The position numbers and the translations under genes were made by a program. This document shows positions 1-9,612 of a DNA stretch of 64,000 nt, piece by piece. Source of the DNA: Dastarcus helophoroides. Taxonomy: Eukaryota; Arthropoda; Insecta; Coleoptera; Bothrideridae. Where the stretch lies: positions 63,329,797-63,393,796 of the forward strand of contig CM053325.1 in NCBI GenBank assembly GCA_028583605.1. Direction: 5' to 3'. Position 1 is the first letter of the stretch; each line of letters opens with the position of its first letter. The notes beneath the pieces were generated by a model. It was not told the origin of the DNA and searched no databases. It saw only the letters and a program-made list of their open reading frames with translations.

Positions 1-689
1 TCTGGTTTTCCTTTTTTATCAATTTTTCAAAATGATTCTTGCCCCTCCCTGAACTAAATCCTGCCTACGCTTATGAATTTCAATGATGATGCTTGACTAG
101 AAATGCAAAGTCATAAATAAATATATTTGGACTTTTAAAATTGTTTATTAGAAACTAAGACAAAGATTTTTTTTGGTGAAACGGACCGGTCCTTGGGTAT
201 CTTCAAAAAAATCCTTCTTGGCTTCACGAGACAAGTTTTGTCCTTCAATTTTTAAACAGAAAGATAACAAACTATTAATCATGATAAATAAGATGCATTA
301 ATGTCTCAAAAGGATCAGGGATTTAAAAATGATGACACTGCTCTAATATAAAAGCATAATTCGACGACAGTTGACAGCTGAAATAAAACACGGGAATTCC
401 CCGAATCTTAAACACGAAGAAAATGGAGTACTATCAGATTTTGTTTAGCTCTTCCAGTTGCCAGCACTTTTGGACCAATACGAAATTTCGTCAATGTTAA
501 AGAAAAGGAAAGGAACATTCATTGGAGCGAATGAGACAGATATCAGCGCGATAACTACCACGCAAGGGAGCAGCGAGTCCAGTTTTTGTAAGGCTCGAAA
601 TTCAAATGAACATTAGAATTCGTGCTATTGCACGAGTGAGCGAGGGCCCGGGCGGTTGCCCTGCTTGCCACCCCCAAAGGCCGCCCCTG
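1..689 (-). mobile_element. hAT-like non-autonomous element, copy 1 (reverse orientation)
   Basis: The right edge is a terminus of the CAGGGGCGGCC family, read on the - strand, ending at 689. The same terminal sequence occurs at 2124 and 52093. Positions 78-160 match, inverted, the other end of the family (compare 4985-5070), so both ends of one element are represented. No intact outer terminus is visible before position 78, so this copy is truncated or rearranged at the window edge. The 8 bp beyond 689 (GATAAGGT) would be the target duplication, but no partner is visible. A family B fragment is inserted at about 165-265. There is no transposase ORF. Confidence 0.7.
165..268 (-). repeat. Family B dispersed repeat fragment (inserted in hAT copy 1)
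   Basis: It carries the segment resembling 'acggaccggtccttgg..atcttcaaaa' and a degraded 'cttgg..caagtttt' core, as seen at 13235-13380 and 14218-14345. The hammerhead-like part is missing here. Confidence 0.55.
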
Positions 690-1294
690 GATAAGGTACA
701 CTAACAAGCTCAGCTAATGCTTCAAAAAGTATTTGATATCTATCTCCAAATGATATTATGTATAACTTGAATATAAATATTTCAAAATTTCGATGACTCG
801 ATGCATTGTTTAGCCAATGACTTCCTATGAAATGTTCGCCGATGTGTTATTGCAATGTTTTTCTTTTCCGGAGTGAGACCTCATGTTAATTGCTGGCTGC
901 TGTGTCTGTTGTGACTCTTTGGCTAACGACTCTTACTGTCTTGCAGGCGTACTCCCTGTTACACACTCACGAATAACGCTCGATGGGACCATTAAAATGT
1001 ATGTAATTCGCTGGTTTCTTCTTTATGGACTGTATAATTTATGATGAATAAATAATTAACACTTTCTTTCTAATCCTGAATTATTTTTTTATTTTTATTG
1101 TTATGACAATACAATATCGAACAGCTAGTCAACTTTACGGTATAAAATTTATTTCATATTTTACGCAGTCTGAAATTGCAAGTTCTTTCAATTTTATTCA
1201 TGCATACACATACACACATATTTAGTAGAACAGTAAAAAAATGCCCTGATGTTGTTTTATCTGCTCCTTTTAAATAAAACTCGAGTTCTAGGAT
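690..1294. other. No recognisable gene apart from the tentative exon
   Basis: This is AT-rich sequence with no clear repeat signature. Only the candidate exon at 947-998 stands out. Confidence 0.4.
947..998 (+). CDS. Tentative N-terminal coding exon of the LMX1-class gene
   Basis: A strong acceptor (pyrimidine-rich tract ending cttgcag at 946) precedes 52 bp that are open only in the frame entering with two bases. A GTATGT donor follows at 999. The peptide ends LDGTIKM. Vertebrate LMX1A and LMX1B carry an N-terminal LDG-(L/I)-KM motif ahead of LIM1, so this could be the equivalent exon. Against it, the exon would leave phase 2 while the LIM1 exon at 13708 needs a donor in phase 1. At least one further unrecognised exon would be required between them. 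A 52-bp open frame between splice-like signals can also arise by chance, so this is a hypothesis, not a firm exon. Confidence 0.35.
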
Positions 1295-1483
1295 CTAAGA
1301 GTCAAAAATTAAGGTAGACATGACAGTTCTCTCTCCTTTCTTTCGCTGGTTGTAAGAAATGGGTGTGACCTTTGAGGGGAGTTCAAGCTCCTCCTCCGGT
1401 CGGCGTAAAACTTCAGTTACGGCGTAATGATCGCATGTTCCGCTAGGGGGCCAAGTATTGCCTAATCCGCAGTTGCTGTACAT
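1295..1483 (-). CDS. Unrecognised 62-codon ORF in a GC-richer island
   Basis: It begins with ATG at 1483 and runs to a stop. The middle (about 1330-1480) is clearly richer in G+C than its flanks, and the peptide has a natural composition (Cys, Trp, Pro, and an acidic stretch PEEELELP). That composition resembles a coding exon more than filler. I found no convincing acceptor upstream on the - strand and no clear donor, and I do not recognise a family. It could be an exon of a gene read on the opposite strand to LMX1, or a conserved non-coding block. Confidence 0.25.
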   Translation of the reverse strand: MYSNCGLGNTWPPSGTCDHYAVTEVLRRPEEELELPSKVTPISYNQRKKGERTVMSTLIFDS

Positions 1484-2115
1484 GGCGACTACTCATTCTT
1501 TGTTTTAAATACACATGAGACAATTAATCCTTACAAATACAGTGCGATTTGGGAATTAGCACCTTGATAAATTTGACTTTCAACTTCTTTTAGCAATGGG
1601 TAAAGTTTGATGTTATTTATATATACTTGCTTTCTTCGTCCATAGCCGGAATATGTAATATAAATAATTCTTTCATTTTTTAGCTAAGTATTTATTAGAG
1701 GAAGATATTTAAATATTATTTTTAGTTCATATACATTAATTTCATTCATAATGTGACGTAAGCTCTGAAAATTATTTTTTATATATATATCTACAGTTTG
1801 CGACTCGAATTTATGAATTGACAATTAGATGATCGAGGGTAATATCCTTTGCTTACATCTTATTATACCCATAACGCCATATATATAATTTTCAGAAAAT
1901 GTTTCATAAAATATCGCTTCGACCCGTGTTTTTTTTTTCACCTTTTGCATGCATTCAACTTTATACAAGGCGTTTTAAGAAGCATATGTGAAATAAAATA
2001 TTATTTTTTTAAATGCAACATTCAGAATATTTTTGTATATTTGAAGAACATTCTTCTTTACAAATACGAAGATACATAAAGTCTGACGAGCCTATCTTTA
2101 ATTAAAAGGATTACA
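1484..2115. other. AT-rich spacer, nothing recognised
   Basis: It is composed of A/T runs and short TA repeats. No coding potential or repeat family was identified. Confidence 0.4.
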
Positions 2116-2123
2116 CATTACCC
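2116..2123. repeat. 8-bp target-site duplication, left (CATTACCC)
   Basis: It is identical to 5133-5140 at the other end of the element. Eight bases is the characteristic hAT duplication length. Confidence 0.85.
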
Positions 2124-2339
2124 CAGGGGCGGCCTTTGGGGGTGGCGAGCAGGGCAACCGCCCGGGGCCTCGCTCTTGCAGGGGCCTCGCACACTCGTTA
2201 ATTTGAACTTCGCGCTTTACGCCGCGCATTATAAAACTCAACTCGCTGCTCTCTTGCGTGATAGTTATCGCGCTGATATCTGTCTCATTCGTTCCAATGA
2301 ATGCTTCTTTCCTTCTGTTTCACACTGTTGAAATTTTTA

Positions 2340-4500
2340 AAACATCGATAAAAATCAACATTTTAAAAAATGGGCAGATTCTCGAAAAAAAGTTTAAATT
2401 TTAAAAAACAGTCTAAAATTTAAAAAATATTCGAAATTATGAAGAAATGTCGAGATTTAAAAAAAATTAATTCTCAATGGAATTTCCTAAAAAACTTAAT
2501 TTTTGAAAAGCCCAAATTCCGAAAAAAACTCAAAATTATCAAAAATTTCGAAATTTTTGTTAGTTAAAAGTTTGGGAAAAAAGTTGAAAAGTCACAAATC
2601 CTAAGAAAGACGAAGTTTTTAGGAAAAAAGTCAAAATGTTGAAAGAAATTGACCCTCTGAAAAAAGTTCAAATTTTCGACATAATTCAAAAACTTTAAAA
2701 TGCAACGAACTTGCGCAAAATAATCAAAAATTTTAGCAGAAGTCAATTAAAAGAAAAATGATATTTTCAGATAAAGGCGAAGTTTTAAAGAAAATGGACT
2801 TTCAAAAAGTTATTATTTTAAAAAATGACGAAATTTCGAAAATTTTCGAAATATTCATTGAAAATAAGAATTTAAAAAAAAACAAACTATTAAAAAATAA
2901 TATCAACATTTTGAAGGATTTTGATAAAATGAACAAATTTTCAAAAAAACTTTTAGAAACGTTGAAAATTTGAAAAATAATCCGAATCTGAACAATAATC
3001 ACATGAAGAATAATCACAATGTTTTTTTCAATTTATTTAACATTTCTTTGGCTCAGTTTGGAAATATTTAAATTTTTATGATTTGTCCGGTCAATAAGGG
3101 TCTACCATGATGAATAATAATCACAATTTAAAAAAAATGTAAAAATTTAAAAAAATGAAGCATGTTCAGTTAAATTTTCAAAAAAGCAGAAATTTTCGAA
3201 TAGCCTAAATATTGAAGAAAAATGAAAATTTTCAATAAATTCTGAACTTTCAAATAAACTGGAGAAAAAAGTAAAAATGTTGAGAAGCAGAAAATTTTTG
3301 TTAGTTAAAATTGAAAAACAACTGTTGTATCATTTTTTTAAAGAGTCAAAATTTTTAATTGAATATTTTCAGAAGGATTGGAATTTTGATAAAAATGATG
3401 AAATTTTCAAAAAACTCAAAATCTAAAAAAAAGCTGCAGAAAGTCGCCCTTTTGAAATAAGTTGAACTTTATAAAAAACCCGAGAATCTTAAAAAGCAGC
3501 GAAAGTATCAAAAAATCGAAATTTTGTAAAATATCAGAAATGTTGATATTTTAAGAAAATGTCGCGATTTAAACAACTCGGAATGTTCAAATAAAGTTAA
3601 AATCTTAAAGAAATGTTTAATAAAAATCCAAAGTTTTTAAAAAGAGATTAAATTTTAAAAAAGTAAACATTTTTGTAGGGGAATTTTGATTAAAACGTCG
3701 AAAAAATTTAAAAAATCAATGTTTTCAAAAGTTGTCTAAATTTTGGAAAAGAGAAATTACATTTTAAAAAAAAAACAAAAAAGAGATTTAAAAAATATTT
3801 CGAAATTCTGAAAGTCGAAAGTATTAAAAGACCTAAATTTTGACGAGAAGTCGAAATTTTCTGAATAAAATCTAAATTTTGAAATAAAATCGAAATTTTG
3901 AAATATAATCGAAATTTTGAAAAAATACAATATTTCAAAGAATTGGACATTTTAAAAAATTTTCGGTTTCAAGCTTTCCAAAATATCTAGAATTTTGAAA
4001 AGCGAAGGATTAAAAAGAGTTGAAATTATCAGAAAAATCGAAATTTTAAGAGTCGAAATTTTCAAAAAATTTTGAAAAAAGTCTTAATTTTGAATAGTTG
4101 AAAATTATGTGAAAAAATTTTAAAGCGAAATATTTGAAAAAATCGAAATTTTGACTTGGAAATAAAATCGGATATACACAAATTCATTAAAAAATACTGG
4201 ACATTTCGAATTTTTCGGCAAAGTTGAAACTTTAAAAACTGGAAATTAAAAACATTGAAATGTTTAAAAAGTCAAATTTTTTAAAACGGTGAAAATTGAA
4301 ATTTTCTGTTAGAGTGGAAGTTTTCAAAATAGGTAAAATTTTGAAAAAAGTATGACATTTTCGTAAAAATCGAAACTTTGCAAAGAGTCGAAATTGTAAA
4401 AGTCAAAATTTAAAAAAAAGTCGAAATTGTAGAGAAAAAGACTGAATTTAAAAACGCATAAATTTTTAAAAAAGCGATATTTTATAAGTCGATTTATTTA
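2340..4500 (+). repeat. Strand-polar AT filler (AAAAGTCGAAATTTTGA-like motif), A-rich sense
   Basis: It is a long run of degenerate 15-20-nt units of the form A-run, GTCG or TCG, AAATTTT, GA, A-run. The same motif, in either orientation, recurs throughout the window. Short ORFs here are chance readings of A/T-rich codons (Lys, Asn, Ile, Phe) and are not proposed as genes. Confidence 0.7.
3026..3128 (+). repeat. Family G fragment
   Basis: It matches 21645-21760, 40893-40965 and 60800-60870, sharing 'tttaacatttctttggctcagtttggaaat' and 'accaataag-gt-caccatgaa'-type text. The hammerhead-like end of family G is absent here. Confidence 0.65.
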
Positions 4501-4518
4501 AGCAAATTAAATAAGTTA

Positions 4519-4785
4519 GTGGCCGTCGTTAAATGGTGAATGCGATCGAGGGATATATCAGTTAGTTCCTAAATAAATTTTAATCGTCCAAAAAGTAAAA
4601 TTTTTTGAACTTACTTCACCAGTCGATGATACATTAAAAAAATATCGGTGAAGTAAGTTCAAAACGGTATCGACCGTATATTGATACCGTCGATACATCG
4701 AAACGAAAGTATCGATACAAAAATATCGAACATCGAAACGAAATATCAATGTTTTTGATACATCGATATATCGTGTGATATCCCT
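4519..4785. repeat. ATCGAT-rich repeat (family E) with a perfect hairpin
   Basis: It contains many CGAT/ATCGAT sites and ends 'gatatccctac', the inverted form of the GTAGGGAT start seen at 49513. Within it, 4603-4620 and 4647-4664 are an 18-bp perfect inverted repeat (ttttgaacttacttcacc) separated by 26 nt. Related blocks lie at 5570-5660 and 49513-49640. Confidence 0.6.
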
Positions 4786-5132
4786 ACTTTCAGCTCTTGC
4801 TATTATTTCAATTGAAAATGACGTAGCTCATTCGTTAAATTATTATGATTTTAATTAATGATTTTAGTCTTAGAAAAGCCGTAAACATCATTTCTGAACC
4901 CCTGATTCTTTTAAGACATTAATGCATTAGAATTTATCATGATTAATAATTTTTTATCTTTGTGTATATTAATTTTTCTTAAATTCCAATAAACAATTTT
5001 CAAACTCTAAATTTATTTATTGATTACTTTGTATTTCTCGTCAAGCATCATCATTAAAACCAATTCCACAAAGACAAGGGCCTCGCAAAGATGTACCCGC
5101 CCGGAGCCTCGCAATTTCTAAGGACGCCTCTG

Positions 5133-5140
5133 CATTACCC
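5133..5140. repeat. 8-bp target-site duplication, right (CATTACCC)
   Basis: It is identical to 2116-2123. Confidence 0.85.
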
Positions 5141-5565
5141 TATTACCCATAGGGTCGCCAGATAAAAAAGACTGTTTTCCAAAAATATAAATTTTTTCAC
5201 AGGTGCTTTGAAAATAATTTCGGGAATTCGATCGAAGTGATTGCAAATGAAAATTTGAGGACCAAAAATGAATTTTTCCACACTACTGAAACATTAGTAA
5301 ATGTTTTAATACTTTGCCTATTACGGTGCTTTACTATGTGCACGTCGTGTGTTCTGCTATTAACAAGTTCGTTCCAAATTTTATTCAAAAGTCGCGGACA
5401 GAGCGAAGCGCATTTCAGTAGTATCGTAAATCGGCTGTAACGAGTATGTAGCATACCGAATATCGACGGCTGATCTACCGTATTACTAAATTCGGTGAGA
5501 TATAGTTGCCTTATGAAAGAAACAGGTAAGAACTTCACCGTACGAATTGTCTTACAACATTGTTC
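5141..5565. other. Apparently single-copy stretch without a recognised gene
   Basis: This block differs from the filler and is mixed in composition. Open frames occur on both strands (a 124-codon - frame at 5197-5571 from a TTG), but there is no recognisable domain or ATG-based gene structure. Confidence 0.35.
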
Positions 5566-5910
5566 AAACAAGCATCGATTTTTGAATATCGATATTTTTT
5601 TTAATGAAACATCGATGTCTGAAACGTGGGAGTTCGGTAACGATACATCGATATTTTCTAAATATTTAGTAGCAAGTTTGAAAAGTCAAAATTACGAAGG
5701 CGCAGAAAGGACATTATTTGAAAAAAAAATTTTTGGAAATTTCGAGTTTAAAGTTGAAATTTGGAAATTTTTTTTTCGAAAATTTAGAAATTTCGACTTT
5801 TTTCTCGATACCATTAAATTCGAAATTTAGATCGATTTTTCAAACATCACTTATAAACTGGACGATGTAGTATCGATATCTTTATGCCCTACCATCGATG
5901 TTAAAATATC
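5566..5910. repeat. ATCGAT-rich repeat (family E), second copy, with filler
   Basis: Positions 5566-5660 align with 49524-49620, sharing 'caagcatcgat', 'aatatcgatattttttt' and 'acatcgatgtct'. This is followed by AAATTTCGA-type filler (5690-5830) and further TATCGAT/ATCGATG sites. Confidence 0.6.
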
Positions 5911-6388
5911 GATGTTTACAATCTTAAAATGCAAAATTAAAATGTTATTTTAGTATTAAAAAAAATCTGCCTGGAAATTTTACTTATAAATTGGAAATTA
6001 AGTAGATAATGAATTTATCTTACTTGTGAACCTTACTGTATATGTTAAACATAGTTTATTTAATGTTACGATGGCCGAAATAGTAATGTTTATTCATACT
6101 TTTTATCTAAATAACATTGATCGCAGATCACCTGTAAGCCAAGGGGATTATTTACGCTCCGCAATAATAACGGGCATGTCGGCTATATGAATCAATTAAT
6201 CACGCTTCAGCTAAGCTCAATAAGCCCCCCTACGATCTGATTATTCGGCTCTTTGGCTATTAGGTCCCTCACCCTCAATAGCAGCTTCCACTCGTTTTGT
6301 TTAACAGATAAAATATTTCAAATATGTTTACGAAGTCGCCTTATTGAGATATTGTGCAAGGCGCCTTATAGCTTATAGGTTTACTAAA
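5911..6388. other. Intron or intergenic DNA with a GC-richer block
   Basis: Positions 6120-6300 are non-repetitive and richer in G+C than their surroundings (for example 'aagcccccctacgatctg'). There is no ORF of note. It could be conserved non-coding DNA, but this cannot be tested here. Confidence 0.3.
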
Positions 6389-6566
6389 CATCGATAGAAA
6401 CTATCGATAACATTGCCAGTCATACCTATCGATATTATCGATAGTCATAACTATCGATATTATCGATAGTGATGACTATCGGACATTATATCGATAGTAA
6501 TGTTCGATAGTATCGATAGTAATGTTCGATAGTATCTATAGTAATGTTTGATAGTATCGATAGTTC
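6389..6566. repeat. TATCGATA-bearing tandem arrays
   Basis: There are two adjacent tandem arrays. A 25-bp unit begins CTATCGATATTATCGATAG and is present at 6426-6450 and 6451-6475, with a partial third. A 22-bp unit, TATCGATAGTAATGTTCGAT+AG, starts at 6489, 6511, 6533 and 6555. Every unit carries TATCGAT/ATCGATA, the DRE-type palindrome bound by DREF and the CGATA core recognised by BEAF-32 in Drosophila. Whether those proteins act here is inference. Confidence 0.75.
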
Positions 6567-6599
6567 TTACGAGCTACGTTCGACATTTGACAAAATTGT

Positions 6600-6960
6600 T
6601 TAACTTTCGAAAAAAAAAAAGAAATTGCAATACCGTAGCTGAAATGCAAATTTTGAAGTTTTGAACAAAGAGTCGAATGTTGATATTTTAACGAAATTTT
6701 AATAATCACTAAAATTAAACGAAATGCTTAAACTCAAAAATTTCAGAAATTTTTTTCAATTTTAAGCTTTTCTCGAAATCGTGTCCTTTTTTTTTTGAAA
6801 CTTCGTGTTAAAACTCGAATCTGTTTTACAACTATCAAGTTTTTTCCAAAATCATTCGAAGATTAAGTCTGAAATTTTTACACTCGAAAATTCGAGAATT
6901 TCGAATTTTATTTTGACATATTGGCTTACAATAAAATAAAATTAAAATTAAGTAAAAGTG
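6600..6960. repeat. Strand-polar AT filler, mixed polarity
   Basis: It shows the same AAATTTCGA/TCGAAATTT vocabulary as 2340-4500, with both polarities over a short distance. Confidence 0.5.
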
Positions 6961-6973
6961 AAATTTCAATTTT

Positions 6974-7060
6974 CAGCTACCTATGATTCACTTTACGCGC
7001 CTAGAGGGCTGCATGAATTTGCAGTCTAGGTTGTATTCTACTTGCATACGACATTGTTGG
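6974..7060 (+). repeat. Family D unit 1
   Basis: It begins 'tcagctacctatgattcac' and continues 'agagggctgcatgaattt' and 'gtctaggttg'. Direct copies occur at 7346-7420 and 9521-9610, with a fragment at 57055-57105. Units 1 and 2 flank about 285 bp of GC-richer sequence. Confidence 0.7.
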
Positions 7061-7345
7061 CGATGGCCATAGTTTTCTCTATGGACCAATAGGTGGCGGT
7101 AGTCTGAAAGTCACACGCTTGACGTTCGTTGATTCTTTACTACTTACTTGTCGGAACATTTGCTGGCATTCGAGTTGGATATACCAAACTGACGAGATCT
7201 AACAAGATCGGTCTCTGGTTTCCCTACTTCGAATCTAATAAATCTTCAAACCTATTGCTCTGTGCATTAGAATCCTCGTCTTCTGGGAACTTTCCTAGAG
7301 AGCAACCGCTTCGCTAGGTGGCAGTGTTTCAACTGTTGGTAGTTC
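7061..7345. other. Non-filler block between two family D units
   Basis: It has balanced composition and includes a 62-codon open frame at 7129-7317 (no ATG, begins TTG, no recognised domain). Flanking direct repeats suggest it is part of a composite repeat rather than a gene. Confidence 0.3.
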
Positions 7346-7425
7346 AGCTATCTATGATTCACTACACACGCCTAGAGGGCTACATGAATTTGTAGTCTAG
7401 GTTGCATTCTTCTTGCATTTCACTC
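7346..7425 (+). repeat. Family D unit 2
   Basis: It is a near copy of 6974-7050 in the same orientation, starting 'tcagctatctatgattcac'. Confidence 0.7.
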
Positions 7426-9515
7426 TTTACTAAAAATTTAACATCTATTCTAAAGCCATAATTTTGTGAGGACATTTTTTAATAATTTTTCTAGAAATTT
7501 TACAAATTTTGTCTAAAATGTCGATTCTTTTATAAATTTAGAATTTTGAACATCTGAACATTTTTAAGCTTTATGATTTTTTTCACAACCAGTTTAACTC
7601 GAAGTTAAGAAGACTTGTTTTGATATTTAGATTTTGACTCCGAAAATTCGACTTTTTTCTTAAAATTTTGACTTCAAAACTTCGAAAAAAAATTTACCAT
7701 TTCAAATTCAGCATTAAAATTTCATTTTAAGTTACCAAATTTCTGCTCCAATTAGGATTCTTTTTTTACTTTTAATCGCGACATTAGGACTTTATATTTT
7801 AAGAAAAATCTGATTTATAAAATTTTTACAGCTTTTCGAGTTTGAAAATGCCAAAATTAAAGTAGAAAGGTTGCATTCTACTTGCTTTTGAAAATTGTTT
7901 CAAGATTTCGAGTTTTTCTCAAAATTCTGACTTTCCGAAACTGAAGACAGTTTTAAAAAACTTGACTCGATTCGATTTTTACTGATATTTTTTTTCAATA
8001 CTTCGACTTATTTGAAAAATTACGAATTTCAAATTTTCTTAATTTATTTTCAAAATTTCTGCATTGTACAATATTTGACTTATTCTGAAAATTTCAACTT
8101 TTTTGTAATTTCGTTGTTCCTCAAAATTGTATTTACTTTTTCTGAAAAATTTTACTTTTTGGTTAAATTTTATTTTCCTGAATATTTTAATTTTTTTTGA
8201 AAATCTCAACACAAAATTTCGACTTTTTTGTGTTTGAAAATTTCGACTGTTAAAATTTCAACTTTTTTCAAAAATTTTAACTTAATTCTAAAAATGTCGA
8301 CTTTTTTTTTCGCTTTTTGCGGCAACTTTCTTAAAAATTCAGACTCCTTTCCAAAATTTAGATTATTTTTTGGCCATTTTAACTTTTTTCTTAAAATTCC
8401 CATTCTTATTGAAAATTTATGCCTTTTTTAGAATTTCGACTGAAAATTATGACTTTTTTGTAAACGTAACTTTTTTAAAAATTTTATTTAAAAAAAATTT
8501 ATTAAAAAAAATTTGAATCCTTTGCAAGTTTCGATTAAAGATTTTGACTTTCTGAAAATAGACATTTTTAAAAAATCTGACCTTTCGGTTTTTACTGAAT
8601 TTTAAAAAAAATTTTGAATACTTATTATGAAAATTTCGAATTTCAAATTTTGTTATTTGTTTTTCGAATTTTCCACATATATTTGACTTTCAAATTTTCT
8701 TTCAAAATATTTGTTTTTTTTTTGGAAATTTTGACTTTTTGTTAATTTGTAGTTTTCCCGAAAATTTTGACACAAAATTTCTACTTTTTCTGAAAACTTC
8801 GATTCTTCAAATTTTTCTTCTACGTTCGATTATTATAAAATATTATTTTTTAAACTTCGACCTTTTTGCAAAATTCCAACTTTATTTTTGACCTTTTTGA
8901 AAAATTTTCATTTCGATTAAAAATTTATACCTTTATTTAAAATTTTGGGTGAATATTTTGACCTTTCTCTAAACTTGACATTTTTTAAAATTTGACTCTT
9001 TAAAAATCTTTACTTTTTAGTCGAAATCTTGAAGAAAGTAAAGATTTCTTGAGAAAACTCCAGATTTTGACTTCCTGAAACTTAAACATTTTTGAAAAAC
9101 TTGACTTTTCGATTTTAACTGAATTTTCTTTTTGAATATTTCGCCTTATTTGGAAAATTTCGAATTTCAAATTTCCCTTTCCTTTTCAAAATATCTACAT
9201 TGTACAGTATTTGACTTATTTTGAAAATTTCAACTTTTTCGCAGTTTCGCTTTTTCCCAAAATTGTATTTACTTTTTGTGAAAAATTTGACTTTTTTGTT
9301 AAATAATAGTTTTTCCGAAAATTTTAAATTTATTAAAAATTTTGACACATTTCGACTTTTTTTTGAAAATTTTGATTCTTGAAAGTTCCCCTTTTGTAAA
9401 TTCGATTAATTTGGAATATTTTTTTAAAAAATTTCGACCCTTTTGCAAAATTCCAACTTTATTTTTGATCTTTTTCTTAAATTCCCATTTTGACTAAAAC
9501 TTGTTTCAACTGTTG
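7426..9515 (-). repeat. Long strand-polar AT filler, T-rich sense
   Basis: It consists of units of the form TTTTGAAAATTTCGACTTTTTT, the complement of the 2340-4500 motif. Positions 7426-7870 are duplicated at 43545-43975 with few differences, so this filler is copied as blocks and does not simply arise locally by slippage. Family D units lie on both sides. Confidence 0.65.
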
Positions 9516-9520
9516 ATAGT

Positions 9521-9612
9521 TCAGCTACCTTACCTATGATTCACTATATACGCTTGGGGAGAGGGCTGCTGCATGAATTTGCAGTTAGGTTGTATGCTAC
9601 TTGCATACAATT
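9521..9612 (+). repeat. Family D unit 3
   Basis: It contains 'tatgattcactatatacgc', 'gggctgctgcatgaatttgc' and 'ttgcatac', as in units 1 and 2, with small insertions. Confidence 0.65.

Larger units (their letters stand above)
2124..5132 (+). mobile_element. hAT-like non-autonomous element, copy 2, complete
   Basis: The left end CAGGGGCGGCC and the right end GGACGCCTCTG are inverted repeats matching at 9 of 11 positions. The element is flanked by an exact 8-bp duplication (CATTACCC). Length is 3009 bp. The first 210 bp and the last 340 bp match copies 1 and 3. The middle (about 2340-4500) is low-complexity, strand-polar A-rich filler. It holds a family G fragment (3026-3128), followed by an ATCGAT-rich repeat (about 4519-4785). 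No transposase reading frame exists, so mobilisation would have needed an autonomous hAT relative. Confidence 0.88.

Noticed and set aside
2758..2973. Lys/Asn/Ile-rich 71-codon frame inside the AT filler
   Set aside because: Composition follows from A-rich repeat units. The complementary strand is equally open, and similar frames appear in every filler block.
5197..5571. 124-codon - strand frame
   Set aside because: It begins at TTG, runs into the ATCGAT repeat, and has no domain. Overlapping + frames of similar length show that openness here is not informative.
5600..5625. GAAACATCGATGTC-like text resembling the 3' half of the family G hammerhead
   Set aside because: There is no CUGANGA core or stem II upstream. 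The sequence belongs to the ATCGAT-rich family E.
7129..7317. 62-codon frame between two family D units as a possible missing LMX1 exon
   Set aside because: The peptide has no LMX1 similarity, the frame lacks suitable splice sites in the required phase, and it is bounded by dispersed repeats.
6974..7425. Family D direct repeats as the two LTRs of one short element
   Set aside because: Units are only about 80 bp, lack TG..CA ends and target duplications, and a third unit at 9521 lies at a different spacing.
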